From Atherinomorus stipes (Eukaryota > Chordata > Actinopteri > Atheriniformes > Atherinidae), in contig JALJCO010001053.1 in NCBI GenBank assembly GCA_023101725.1, forward strand, positions 98,551 to 162,550: a stretch of DNA of 64,000 bases, written 5' to 3'. Of the stretch, positions 1-12,329 are shown in pieces (positions within the stretch are counted from its first letter, which is position 1; the number at the start of each line of letters is the position of its first letter). The notes below the pieces were generated by a model. The model was given only the letters and a program-made list of their open reading frames with translations, did no database searches and had not been told where the DNA came from. The position numbers and the translations under genes were made by a program.

Positions 1-34
1 AAAAAAAAAAAGTGGGGAAGAATTTCCTGCCAGC

Positions 35-1761
35 TCAGAGTTTGATGCAGCTGTGTGAGGTGAAGCTGGAGGCCAGGTCATAGTCTTCCTGCAGCTGGTA
101 GTTTCCATACCAGCTGTGCCAATCCAGCGCCACTGAGCTGCAGTAGCTCTGCCCGGCCGGGGTTTGCTGCTGGCTGTGGACCTCCTCCTGTGCGGGGCGG
201 CAGGGCAGGTGCATGGGGGCCTGAGCAGAGCCGAGCCTGTGCAGGATGTCTGGGTTGAACTGGTAGGTGAGTTTGCGGCGCACCTTGACAATCTCACCTG
301 TGCGGCTGTAGTTTCTCAGAGCTCTCGCCATCTTCTGATAGGTCATGGTCTTGCGGTTGCCTTTGCGCTGGCCCCAGCATTCAGCCAGCTTCTCCTTGTT
401 CTTGGAGATGAAGTGGAAGGTGCCGCTGCCGCTGTCTGTCCACTGGATTGAGTCGACCATGCTGGGGTCATTCAGAGCTTCATGGAGATATTCATAAAGT
501 CTGAGCTTCTTACGACCTGGAAACATGGAGGTTGGTCGTGTTAAGCTCTGACTGGGGAAGAAAAAGTGCTCAATTTAACATGTAAAGCCAGACATGATCA
601 CCTTTGTTGTTCCTCTGTGCTGGTAAGATGGGGTAAAAACGTGGCGATTCATTCTGCTCTGAGTGACTCAAGGAGACATCAGGTATGGCTTGAGGCCAGG
701 ACTGCTGCTGAAATACAAAGATTTCAATTAAACTCTCTTAAACTTTTTTTAAATGAATAGTCATCCTCAAAATTATTTATACCCTACAATTAAAGAAAAT
801 GCTAAATTCACTATAATAATTCATACAACAAGAAACTAAAAAACTAATAATAAATAAAAATTTAGTAAATTACAATTCAGTATAATGAAATATTGCTTTT
901 GACTTGTAGTTGTAAGGGATAATTTTAAAAAACAAACAAACAAAACTATCCCACACAAATTAAAGCACCTTGCTCATGAACAGTGGGCCAAAATACCTGT
1001 CAGCAGGTGCAGAAGTCTGATTTAACATTGCAGAAAACACCTGATTGCAGTGATTGCCACAAATTGTTGCTTAACAAAATTTTAGTTCAGCAGCCCCATC
1101 ATGCTTGTTTACTTTTTAAAAAATTGTTTGTTTTTAATATTTCTAGTAAACCACAATTCAATGTCATGTTTTTTTATATACATTTTTTATGTATTATTAC
1201 TTTTTTCAGTTTCACCTTATTTCACTCACAGCTAATTTCTTTCTTGTTTAATGGGAGGGTATGAATAATTTTGAGGACGACTGTAGATATGCTGATTCTT
1301 AGCAGCACTTACAGCTGAGTCGCTCCAGTCGTACACTGGAGGCGAGACGTCGGACTGGTGTGTGACGAAGCAGCAGGAGATCTGACACTGCAGAGATGGC
1401 TGCTGGCTACTCTGAGTCTCATAATATGTGCAATCTGAAAGAAAAAAACTAGCAATTTAGACATAGATGCTTAAAATATTATTAGTTAAACAGTTTAAAT
1501 TAAAAAATTACCTGAATCATAATATGAATTATGTGAATGCTGCTGAATCACATCGATCGCATCCTGAAAGTGTTGGTTGATGTCATGATCTAAAGATGTC
1601 TAAAACAGACACAAACATAAAATCTTTAATTTCCCACATAAAAATCTGTATAACTTACTATAAAATCTAAAAATAAAATAAGTTTCCTTCAGAGTTGTGA
1701 ATATTCAGAACTTACAACTCACCATCTTATATGTCTGCGTGGTTCCTTCAGCTGAAGCCAT
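35..1761 (-). CDS. spic: Spi-C ETS-family transcription factor, complete, 5 coding exons
   Basis: Encodes a nuclear ETS transcription factor of the PU.1/Spi-B/Spi-C group. Coding exons on the minus strand are 1761-1723, 1599-1512, 1434-1313, 707-602 and 516-35; all junctions are GT-AG and phases match, giving 837 nt = 278 aa plus stop. The ETS domain fills residues ~120-206, with the recognition-helix motif [13 protein letters not shown] and KLTYQF at its end. [13 protein letters not shown] and KNKEKLAE agree with SPIC rather than PU.1 or SPI-B. The N-terminal segment [17 protein letters not shown] resembles the acidic N-terminus of mammalian SPIC, and VYDW is also shared. The start ATG at 1761 has G at -3 and sits about 55 bp below a TATA box. 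Mammalian SPIC is haem-inducible and specifies red-pulp macrophages; that role here is inferred. The 3' UTR runs off the window edge. Confidence 0.93.
758..1283. mobile_element. Tc1-type MITE family, copy A (inside spic introns 3-4)
   Basis: Left end ATAGTCATCCTCAAAATTA and right end TAATTTTGAGGACGACTGTA are inverted versions of the family TIR CAGTCGTCCTCAAAATT. The interior contains the family block CATGAACAGTGGGCC ... CAGCAGGTGCAGAAG ... ACCTGATTGCAGTGATTGCC. It occupies the intron between the fourth and third spic coding exons. TA flanks suggest Tc1/mariner mobilisation. Confidence 0.8.
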
Positions 1762-1814
1762 TCCGATCCTAATAAATTAACTCCACACTGGTTCAGGTGC
1801 ACATTTTGCTCAGG

Positions 1815-1840
1815 TATATATAATGTCAAGTATATATATG
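1815..1840 (-). promoter_or_regulatory. TATA-box pair upstream of spic
   Basis: Two TATATATA tracts (1815-1822 and 1831-1839) lie 54-78 bp upstream of the spic start codon on the minus strand. TATA spacing of about 30 bp would place transcription starts near 1787-1805, giving a short 5' UTR. The sequence is seen; the promoter role is inferred. Confidence 0.5.
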
Positions 1841-1849
1841 ACGCAGACC

Positions 1850-3315
1850 TCCAATACCTGTCTGCGGTTTAACCACGTGAATAAGTTGAGAGGCCGGTCA
1901 ATTTAAATGTGTTAATATCATACACTTCTTCTTTTCTGTAAGTCCAGATCAGATCTGAGCATCAGTCACTTATTGTGAAGATCATTATCTAAACAAACAA
2001 CAAAAAGCTTTTTACTGCTCGCTCGTAGGGATACCACCAATTCACGGTCTGACCAGAGAATTTGCATACTGGCCTGAGATATATATCTTATACACACAAT
2101 GTGATCAGTGCTGTGCAGTTATGTACTTTTCTGAGAATTTATATTTGAGCTGATACAAATCCAGGACTTTTTCCACTCTGGTTTGGATGAAATAAAGACA
2201 ATTTGCATGAAATTTTTGCATTTTTTCTTTTCAAAAATGTTTTAAAGTCTGAATAGCAAGTGTGATTTATAACTAAAGTCTACACTGACTGATAAATAAC
2301 GATACCCTGATATTAAGATTAATTTATTCTGCTGTTAAATGCTGCTTGCTCTACCCGGGTATAACACCTCGTATGTGCACTTTTGGTGAGTGTGTAATTG
2401 TGCTGAATGCTGTAAAACAGCAGCTTCAGACAAATGTGATTGTAAAGGTTAATGGTTAATACAGCGGTGACCACGGTTACCGGCGTCTCTCTTTTCCCCC
2501 CCAAAGACAACCATCCTGTTCAAATAAACACAGGCTTTTTGAGAAGTTCGTTTATCTCAGGGGTGCAGTTTTAAATATCAACTGACTCGTTCCTGAAGTT
2601 CCCCTTTCAGCTCGGTAATGGTGCGATGGCAGGCGCGCTGAGCTGGAAACATTCCAACAAAAGAAATGGGAGATGCACAGATTCTGACATGTTACACAAT
2701 CAGTTTCTCTCAGATGACTCCATGTGGATGTGATGGGACTTCTGTCAACATGCTGTTGGATTTTTACCCTATAAAATCATGCCAATTATTATTATTATTA
2801 TTACATTGTGTGTGTCTGCAATCATGCAAATAATGGATGTGAATGTGTGTGTAGCTCATGTGTGTGTGTTTCCTGCCTGTGCTGCAGGCTGATAAAAACA
2901 AAGAACCACAAACCTCATCCCCTCTCCCACTCCTTTTTTCCCTGTTTCCATTCAGGGTGAAAACTCCATAAATTAGAGACCGCAAGCTGTCGGGCTGCAG
3001 CTGAAGCCTGACAGCTGTGTGCTGCTGTTGGCTGAGTGGGATGAACTGTGTGCTGTTTTGCCTCTTCAGTTATTCTAAACATGTTTATAGAATAATCAGA
3101 GTGCATCTCTTATCAATCATATATGTAAAATGTGGTCATTTGATCACTTTTGCACTTTTTTCTAACAGTTAAATTAAATTCAGCTTCTTTTTTTTTGTAT
3201 GGAGTCATTTGACATCAGTTATCCTTACGCATATAAAGACAATTATTGTTAATTGTAATCAGATACATTATATGAGCCACATTAGTCTCCTTCATAATAA
3301 CTGAGGTAATAGCTA
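1850..3315. other. Intergenic, no gene recognised
   Basis: Upstream flank of spic. AT-rich, with a short TTA run near 2786-2802 and small TG-rich patches at 2800-2870. Short open frames here show no domain, splice context or codon pattern I can support. Confidence 0.5.
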
Positions 3316-3320
3316 ATTGA

Positions 3321-3486
<166 letters not shown>

Positions 3487-3839
3487 ACCAGCAGACTGCA
3501 TCAACTTTTCTCTCTGATTCAGTCCTCCATTCTGAGTATGCAGGGGTGTGGGTGACTGTGGGAGGAAAAACTCACTTTTAACAGGGAGGAAAATGCTCCA
3601 GGAGACTCAAAGGTGATGTCTTGTTGGACCAGTTGAAGCTGGTGAAGACAGTAAAAATGGGTCAGATGGACTCCATGTGGTTCTATGATTTCATGGAGTA
3701 GCATGAGGAGGCATTTTGCATGTCCTATGAAGTGTCCAAATATGGTTCTTTGCCCAGTAAAAGGTCAAATATTGGAAGGGAAACACTGATTTTGATGTGT
3801 AAGAGTATTATTGGACTTGTCTCTTTATATTTGGGAATA

Positions 3840-5060
3840 CACTATATAGCCAAAAGTATTCGCTCACCTGTCTTGACTCATATATGAGCTTAATTGACTT
3901 CCGTCCTAATCCAGACAGTGTTAGGAGATGTGACGTTGGTCCACCTTTGCTGCTAGAACAGCTTCAACTCTTCTGGGAAGGCTGTCCACAAGGTTTAGGA
4001 GTGTTTATGGGAGTTTTTGACTATTGTTCCAGAAGCGCTTTTGTGAGGTCACACTGATGTTGGACCAGAAGGCCTGGCTCTCAGTCTCCACTCTAATTCA
4101 TCCCAAAGATGTTCTGTTGGGTTGAGGTCAGGACTCTGTGCAGGCCAGTCCAGTTGCTCCACACCAGACTCTGCATCCAGGTCTTTATGGACCTGCTTTG
4201 TGCTCTGGTGCACAGTCATGTTGGAAGAGGAAGGGGCCAGCTCCAAACTGGTCCCACAAAGTTGGGAGCATGGAATTGTCCAGAATGTCTTGGTTTGCTG
4301 AAGCATTCAGAGCTCTTTCACTGGAACTAAGGGGCCAAACTCAGCACCTGAAAAACACCCCCACACCATAATCCCCCCTCCACCAAACTTTACACTTGGC
4401 ACAATGCAATCAGAAAAGTACCGTCGTCCTGGCAAACCCAGACTCTTCCATCAGATTGCGAGATGGAGAAGCACAATTCGTCACTCCAGAGAACGCCTCC
4501 ACTGCTCTAGAGTCCAGTGGGGCTGCTTTACACCACTGCATCCACACTTTGCATTATACTTGGTGATGCATGGATGGATGTGGTTGATCGCCATGGAAAC
4601 ACATTCCATGAAGCTCTTTGTCATTGTTCTTGAGCTGATCTGAAGGCCACATGAAGTTTGGAGGTCTGTAGTGATTGACTCTGCAGAAAGTTGTCCACCT
4701 CTTCGCACTATGTGCTTCAGCATCCTCTGACTCCGCTCCATCAGTTTACATGGCCGACCACTTCATGGCTGAGTTGCTGTCGTTCCCAAACACTTTCATT
4801 TTCTTATAACACAGCTGACAGTTGACTGTGGAATATTTAGGAGTGAGGAAATTTCATTTCTTGCACAGGTGGCATCCTATCACAGTTCCACGCTGGAATT
4901 CACTGAGCTGCTGAGAGCGACACATTCTTTCACAAATGTTTGTAAATGTTTTGTCTGCATGCCAGCTGCTTCATTTTATACACCTGTGCTCATGGTAGTG
5001 ATTGGAACACCTGATTCCCATAATTTGGATGGGTGAGCAAATACTTTTGGAAATATAGTG
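3840..5060 (-). mobile_element. Tc1/mariner-type DNA transposon, nearly full length, transposase broken
   Basis: The 1221-bp element is bounded by inverted ends CACTATATAGCCAAAAGTAT (left) and, read inward from the right, CACTATATTTCCAAAAGTAT, with TA on both flanks (3838-3839, 5061-5062), the Tc1/mariner target. The minus strand carries transposase remnants. An N-terminal piece at 4481-4741 has a helix-turn-helix-like region (RRGGQLSAESITTDL). A C-terminal piece at 4049-4306 has the diagnostic DWPAQSPDLNPTEHLWDEL stretch before the third catalytic acid. The pieces lie in different frames with stops between them, so the element cannot encode an intact enzyme. Confidence 0.92.
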
Positions 5061-5067
5061 TAAATAG

Positions 5068-5645
5068 TAGGGATGTTCGATATTGGCTTTTTTTTTAAAC
5101 CGATATCTGATATTGTCTAACTTAAATTCCAATATCTGATATCAAGCCATACCGATATATGCAGAGAACTATGAGGTTGTGTCTCTCATATTTTGAGAAC
5201 TATATTCTGCTCTGAGAGCAAAGTTCCCAAAACATCCTTAACTCGGCCAGAGGAGTTCATTTTGGACATCTGGCTGCCAGATATCAGATACAAGCAGGTA
5301 TTAGCCAACATGTGGCTAATTCTAATGTTTCTGACAACTTGGTAACTTAACAAACAACTTAAAACCAGACATGTTATAAGCAGCTTCAAAGGAAGTCAGT
5401 CTGTAGCAGCAGCAGCTGCACTGTAGTCACATGACTCTGAAAGGTTCTTCCAGGATAATGGGGACTTTTATACATGCTGGGATGCTGTTAATGGAACAAG
5501 ATCTTGCAAGATTATGTTGTTCCATAACTAAATGTCATTTTTAAAAATATCGATCCAAAAAAACAATAACAGTATTTTCTGATATCACATTTTAATGCCA
5601 ATATCAGCCAATAATATTAGTAGGCCGATAATATCGGACATCCCT
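5068..5645. mobile_element. hAT-type MITE (TAGGGATGTTCGATATTGG ends)
   Basis: About 578 bp with inverted ends: TAGGGATGTTCGATATTGG at left and its complement ...AATATCGGACATCCCT at right. It is rich in CGATAT/ATATCGG motifs and has no coding capacity. Flanking 8-mers GTAAATAG and GTATATAG match at 7 of 8 positions, compatible with a decayed 8-bp hAT target duplication. It inserted beside the right end of the Tc1 element. Confidence 0.7.
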
Positions 5646-5980
5646 GTATATAGGCCTAGGGTTGAAAGTCTGCATGCCCTTTGTTCTTGTTACTTTTATA
5701 AACCTGTCATGACTGGGCTCAGGACAAGAGGTTTTAGTTTTAGCTCCATCAGACTGGAACAAAATGACCTCACCTGTCTGATCTGCTTCACTATCCTATT
5801 GGAAAGTGAGGTATTGCAGTATTGGGAAAATGCAATGTTTAATTTGTGAGCCATCCCCTGATTGTATAGATTTGTGAATCAAATTTAAATATCCATGGCT
5901 TTACTTAATAGTTTTTGTTCTAACGTGGGCTGCAGGCCTCTTAGCCAGGTCAACCTTTTGAAAGGCATTATTATCTAAAT

Positions 5981-6710
5981 TAGTGATGCACCATATTGGA
6001 TTTTTGGCTAATATCTCATAAGCTGATATTTTACAACTCATTTACAGATACCGATATTAAAGCTGAAATGATGTGATATTGCTTGTGCAAAATTAGAAAA
6101 ATTACAGCTGCTGCAGATCCGGTAGTTGCCGGAGACGTCATGATGTTGCACGGTGGGCGAGGCCTTATATTGCTCCCATGCCCGACAGATTAGAAAAAGA
6201 AGGAAAAACAAACAAAAAAACAACATTTTGTGGGTTTGTCACCAAACATCACCTGTTTTTGTTGGTTAATTATATCGGGGCAACATGTCTCGCTCCCAGC
6301 TTGTTTGTTTGCAGTTTTAATGATTGTCATTGTTGTCTTTCTTTGAAGATGTTGCAGACGGTGACTTGTTCTCTTACATGTACAGTGTTTATCTCCTTTT
6401 TCTCTCTTTTTGGTCTTTCCTTCTCTCTTTTCTTTCTCCCTTATGTCTTTTTTTTATTTCCCCCCCACCCTTCCTTGTCAGGTCCAGCATGAATATGTAA
6501 ATTCAACAACATACTAATTAAAAATAAAGCATGATATTAAAAATATCCAGAGGAGCCGTTTATCCATAAAGACGAAGCAAATTTCTTTGGCACAACACAG
6601 CAGCCAGATCATCATTCTGTTGGACAGGACACATTTTTAAAAAGGATCGGAGACAATACTGACAATATCAGCCAATACTGATATCGGGCCAAAGATATTG
6701 TGCATCTCTC
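5981..6710. mobile_element. hAT-type MITE (TAGTGATGCACCATATTGG ends)
   Basis: 730-bp element with inverted ends TAGTGATGCACCATATTGG and ...CCAAAGATATTGTGCATCTCT. The flanks ATCTAAAT and ATATAAAT match at 7 of 8, an imperfect 8-bp duplication. The interior (GTGCAAAATTAGAAAA, then the segment around CCATGCCC and the GCACAACA/AGATCATCATTCTG block) recurs at 9540-9810 and 43225-43517, so this is a family with at least three members here. Confidence 0.75.
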
Positions 6711-6719
6711 ATATAAATG

Positions 6720-7638
6720 AGTTTTTATCTGGTTAAATAAAGTTTGTAATAATGAGTTGGTGTCCCTCACCTTTAATTGCCATGTCATGCTTTTGTGTTT
6801 TGAAATGAAGCAGATAGTTTTACTCATGGACAGTTAAGTAGATTCCTCTCTGTTTTCTTTTTGTTGTTTTTCAAAGATCAATCATATTGGCTGTTTTAAA
6901 GCAATAATTTAGCCAAATACATATCTGATTTAGCCAAAGGAAGGAAACATTCTTTCACTCCTAAACTTAACATTTTTTTTTCTTCTTTAGTTTGTTAAAT
7001 AACTTTCTATTTTCTTGTCTAACTGTGCTGTATTTACATTTGTTGAAAGGTACCTTTCTTTAAAAAATAAAATCTGATAAGTACAGAATGTGTTTGCAAT
7101 TACAACATCTATTCTTTAAAGTTACTTATTATCTCCATCATGTTGAGGGTGTCTGTAATAATATGTAAAATATGTGGTGTCGGGTTTATCTGTGAAGGTG
7201 GTGCAGCAGATTTTCTGGCAGAGCAGACGAGCTGCAGCTGTATCTCTCCGAACAAAGAAGCACTTTCCTTCCCCTTCTCATTTCAATAGCTGCGTGCATG
7301 TTGGATGCAGTGTGGGAACGGCAGGCTAACCGCAACACAGTCGACTCCATTGTTCTTTATTTACTGGCACCAGATGAAAATCAAGAAGTGTCAAAGCTCC
7401 TCATGTGTAAACAGTTTATAGGTCCACAAGCTGGTGTGACCGCAAAGTTACAATCTTTATCTCAGTCCTGTTTAAAAGCTGCTAAAAAATCTGCAAGATG
7501 TAGCTGATCAAAATAAGGTTTTTCATTGTTTCTGTGTTTGATGTTAGAGTTTGATTAGAAAAAGGCTTTCTACAAAGTACAGATAGTTACTGTAGTTTAA
7601 TTTGTGACATGCAGTAATTTTAAACAGTACTCTTTATG
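6720..7638. other. Intergenic, nothing recognised
   Basis: AT-rich DNA. The open frame at 7298-7507 (69 aa, plus) has no recognised domain, no splice context and no partner exon, so it is not called as a gene. Confidence 0.4.
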
Positions 7639-7640
7639 TA

Positions 7641-8173
7641 CAGTCGTCCTCAAAATTATTCATACCCTACAATTAAAGTAAAGGCAAAATTCACAATAGT
7701 AATTCAATTAACAAGAAACTAATAATAAATAAAAATTGACAAAAATATAATTTACTATAATAGTATATTTGCTTTTAATTAGTGTTTGAAAATAATTGTT
7801 AAAAAAAAATAAACAACCAAAACTGTCCTAGACCAATTAGAGCACCTTTCCCATGAACAGTGGACCAACATACCTGCCAACAGGTGCAAAAACCTTATCG
7901 AACATTACAGAAAACACCTGATTGCAGTGATTGCCTCAAAGTGTTGCTCAACAACATTTTAGCTTCAGAGCCCCATCGTACTTGTTTTCTTGTTTTATTT
8001 TTTATGTGTTTTTTAAAATATTTCTTTTCAACCACAATTCAGAATTAATGTCATGATTTTTGTAAAATTTTTATTCATTATTACTTCAGTTAATTTCAAC
8101 TTATTTCACTGGCTGTTGTTTTTTTTTTGTTTGTTTTTTTTCCATCTTTAATTAATAATTTTGAGAACGACTG
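7641..8173. mobile_element. Tc1-type MITE family, copy B (best preserved)
   Basis: 533 bp from CAGTCGTCCTCAAAATTATT to the complementary TAATTTTGAGAACGACTG, flanked by TA on both sides. It has the same interior block as copy A (CATGAACAGTGGACCAACATACC, ACCTGATTGCAGTGATTGCC). It is the most complete member in the window and can serve as the family reference. No transposase coding is apparent. Confidence 0.85.
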
Positions 8174-8236
8174 TATTATGTTATTCCTGGTTGTTATTGT
8201 GGTCTTATCGGATGCTTCAGGAATGAAAATTTCCTC

Positions 8237-8285
8237 TCTCTCTCCATCCATCCATCCATCCATCATCCATCAATACATCCATCAG
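8237..8285. repeat. (CCAT)n short tandem repeat
   Basis: Run of CCATCCATCCATCC with small interruptions, followed by GGGTCATGGGGGGTTGGAGT, a teleost repeat context commonly seen next to CATC tracts. Confidence 0.8.
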
Positions 8286-8289
8286 GGTC

Positions 8290-9539
8290 ATGGGGGGTTG
8301 GAGTGTATCCCACCTGCCATTGAAAATATAGCTGGATCATTTTCTTTTCCAGTTTATCACTAAGACAAACTTGTTAATTACAGTGTATGTGAATGTATTA
8401 AATTTGATAATATATGAGTAGCAGTATATTGATTAACTCACTGAAGTTTACCAAAGTAGTAATTTCCAAAAATACCATCCTCACATATGCATACTAGAAA
8501 ACAACCCCACTGTAGTATACATAAAGCATGAGGTGACTGTAATTGTGCAGAGTGTCCAGCAGATGGCAGTATAGAGCTATAACTAAAAACATTTCTCCTA
8601 AATCTTTGGTCTCTTTTAGTAGCCAAACCTTATTATACAGACCATAAACCAAACTTTAGGCCTCAGCAAAGAAGACAACTTGGTTTGTATATTGCATAGT
8701 TATATCTTTAAAATCTTTCTGTGAGTTTATATCACAAGTTCTTGCTTTTCAAACACAGAAAGTTCAAAGATCATGGCTGGAATGGTGTTTCATGTCCTGC
8801 TAAGGCTTCGGTGATCAGGCTCAGTCGTTTCCAACCCCGGGTCTTGATATTAGTCCCACACAGATGAGGCGTGTTCTTGCAGCTACTAATGAGACAGTAA
8901 AATAAAACCAAGATGAAGAGACTGCCATCTAAATGAATGCGCGGGGCTGCAGTGGGGAGGAAGGATTTTACAGCATAAATCTGAGGTTCTGCAAGATCAT
9001 TATCAGGACAAGAAATCTCAAGACATTTGCTTTAGCTACATTTTCTTAGATTAAATTAAAATATAAAAAATTTCTTGCTTTATGATTTATCTTTAACTTT
9101 ATATTCTTTTAAAAATTAAAAAGGACCTGTGCCAAAAAACCGGACACCTTGCATCGTCCCCTTCAGTGGATAACAGCATGTAAAATCATTTTTGCATCTG
9201 ACTTAAAGTTCTTGTCACAGTAAAACTTTGGTTCGGTGAGATTCTTTAGCCTGGTCTCTTTAAGTCTGTTCAGAGATGTTTGTGATGTTTAAGTTGGAGA
9301 TTTATGGGGAAACTTTCAGCTTGTTCATTTTATGGGGGCCCAGTTTTAATGAGGAGAATTATTATGTTTTAAATGTTCTTAAACTTTTAACAGATGCATT
9401 TACCTTTATTTTAGTTCATCAAGCAGCTGAATGTTTTCTGTTTCTCTGACAAGCTGAAAAGATGATGCAACCCTAATAGCTAATGTTTTTATTGTTGTGA
9501 TTTATTTTTGTTTAGTCTTTTTTCAGCTTGTCTTTTATA
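8290..9539. other. Intergenic, no gene recognised
   Basis: No coding exon or clear repeat was recognised. The small open frame at 8438-8626 (minus) has no support. Confidence 0.4.
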
Positions 9540-9875
9540 GGTGCTCTTGATGATTGTCAGCTTTATTTTCTTGTAGAGGCAATTGGATATTTTCTGTTTC
9601 CTTAAAGGTGTACCCTACAAGTGTATGTTTTTGTTCTTTTCTCTTCTGTTTACTCTGTCTTTTCTTATGCCCCCCTCCGGACCAGCATATAAAATAGGAA
9701 TGACACTCAAATATCAAGATGAGCCTTTTATCAATAAAGCTCTTCTTGGCAAAGCAAATCTGTTTGGCACAACAAAGCAGATCATCATTCTGCTGTCAAG
9801 ACAGGACAAAAAAAAAGAAAAAAGAAAAGAAAAGAAAAGAAAAGAAAAGAAAGAAAAGAAAAGAAAAGAAAAAAA
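9540..9875. repeat. Partial hAT-MITE copy followed by (AAAAG)n tract
   Basis: 9540-9805 resembles the right half of the 5981-6710 element: shared blocks around GGTCCAGCAT/GACCAGCATA, TTTGGCACAACA and AGATCATCATTCTGCTG. Both TIRs are lost. It ends in an AAAAGAAAAG simple repeat (9808-9875). Confidence 0.6.
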
Positions 9876-10368
9876 AAAGGGTAGATATGTTACACTGCTG
9901 CCACCTTGTGGACACAAAATGAATTAGTAAAGTATGAGTTTTAGCCCTTTAACCCTCCTTTAGGGACAAACATTTAATGCTAATGACTCTTAAATTTTTA
10001 CTATTTTCCCCCTTTTTTCTGGAAACAGTACTTGCCTAAAAATAATATCTGCTTTTTCCCCTTTAGTTGAGTAAAGAGAGACACATTCACACACAAAAAA
10101 GGTGTAAAGTATGAATATTTTTCTGTTTAGAATTACATTCACTATGTTCTTTACATTCCAGGTTTACATTTTACCGGCTAAGTGCTTTTTCTTTAGAGAT
10201 GAAACTGAAAAACAAAGGCCATGAGCTCTGCGGGGAGCTGAGGTAGCACAACATGAATCCAAAGAAATCAAATTCAAATCCAGAATTCAGAGTGAAGTGG
10301 AATAATTCATTAGGAATCGATTTAAAAACAGAAAAAGCTGTTGTTTAGGGGGTTGAAAGGGGTGTTTT

Positions 10369-11253
10369 CTACTTTTTACAGTACACCACAGCGCCATAAG
10401 CTACGACACCCACAACAGCCACTAAGGCAGCGCCTCCAAACAGCAGCTCAGTGGATGTCAGTGGTTTGGTCTTTGCAGCACTTTGCTGTGGCTCCGGCTT
10501 CTCTGGTGGTGTCTCTTTAACTGAATGTTCCTCCACATCTGAGAGGGGAATCTGAGAGAACTGTTGCTGCTCGACACTCTTTTCTGGCGGCTCGGCGTCA
10601 GTGCGTGCGAGGATAGAAGGAGGGTGAAGGCCCAGAGTGGAATAAAGCTCCTCTGCTTCAGAGGTGGTGGTTGATGGGACCGGGGTGGATGTAGTGGAGG
10701 GGGGATCCAGTTTGACGATGGGCAGTGGAGGCAGGGCCATCGGGGGGACCACGTGCCTGAACTCGACTGGCTCCCTCTCCACGTGAGGCTCCTCTACTGA
10801 CACCAGAAGCCCCTCAGTTTCTGGGGCCTGGAGGTCCTGCTCCTCCTCCTTGAGCTCCACCAGCTCCGTGTCCCCACCGAGCACGCTCAACACACTCGCC
10901 TGCAGCTCCTCATCATCTTCCTCCTCCTCTTCTTTCCTCCTCCTCTCCTCCGCCTCCTCCAGCATCTCGGCCTCTTCTCGATCCAGGTGGACCATGTCGG
11001 AGTTGGAGGAGTGATTCTCCTCTCCGGCCAGAGCAGCCCCGTCGTTGCTGTCGAGGCTTTTGGTGTCCTCGGGGTCCACGTCACCCATCGTGGACCAGGA
11101 CTCAGCCAGCAGGCTCTCGCTCTGCCAAGGGCCAGAGCTGACAGTCTGGGTCAAAGCCAGAGAAGCAGGGCTGAGGGATCTGGCCTCTGTGCCTCCTCCA
11201 TCCCCCCTGCTGGACTCGACTGGGGCCTTTCCCTCCAGAATGAAGCCTGGCTG
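10369..11253 (-). CDS. bcl2l13: BCL2-like 13 (Bcl-rambo), terminal exon only
   Basis: Encodes the C-terminal ~295 residues of BCL2L13, an outer-mitochondrial-membrane BCL2-family protein that acts as a mitophagy receptor in mammals. The exon is open from an acceptor near 11250-11256 (CTATAGCAG) to a stop at 10369. Identity rests on DPEDTKSLDSN ... NHSSNSDMVH, closely matching human DPEEVKSLDSN ... NNSSNSDIVH, and on a C-terminal tail anchor, LLFGGAALVAVVGVVAYGAV, ending in CKK. Between them lie a glutamate-rich low-complexity stretch and a proline-rich linker. In place of the human LC3-interacting WQQI just before DPEE there is WSTM (codons 11097-11086). No ATG opens the frame, since this is an internal part of the protein. 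BH-domain exons should lie at higher coordinates but were not found up to atp6v1e1. Confidence 0.88.
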   Translation of the reverse strand, partial: QPGFILEGKAPVESSRGDGGGTEARSLSPASLALTQTVSSGPWQSESLLAESWSTMGDVDPEDTKSLDSNDGAALAGEENHSSNSDMVHLDREEAEMLEEAEERRRKEEEEEDDEELQASVLSVLGGDTELVELKEEEQDLQAPETEGLLVSVEEPHVEREPVEFRHVVPPMALPPLPIVKLDPPSTTSTPVPSTTTSEAEELYSTLGLHPPSILARTDAEPPEKSVEQQQFSQIPLSDVEEHSVKETPPEKPEPQQSAAKTKPLTSTELLFGGAALVAVVGVVAYGAVVYCKK

Positions 11254-11314
11254 CTATAGAGACAGGCAAGACCAGACACAGGACAAACTTTAAAGCCCTG
11301 AAGTGTTGGATATA

Positions 11315-12319
<1,005 letters not shown>

Positions 12320-12329
12320 GTAAGTGCTG

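Noticed and set aside
8237..8285. Tandem CCAT units considered as a CRISPR-like array
   Set aside because: Units are 4 bp without spacers; a simple microsatellite in a vertebrate genome.
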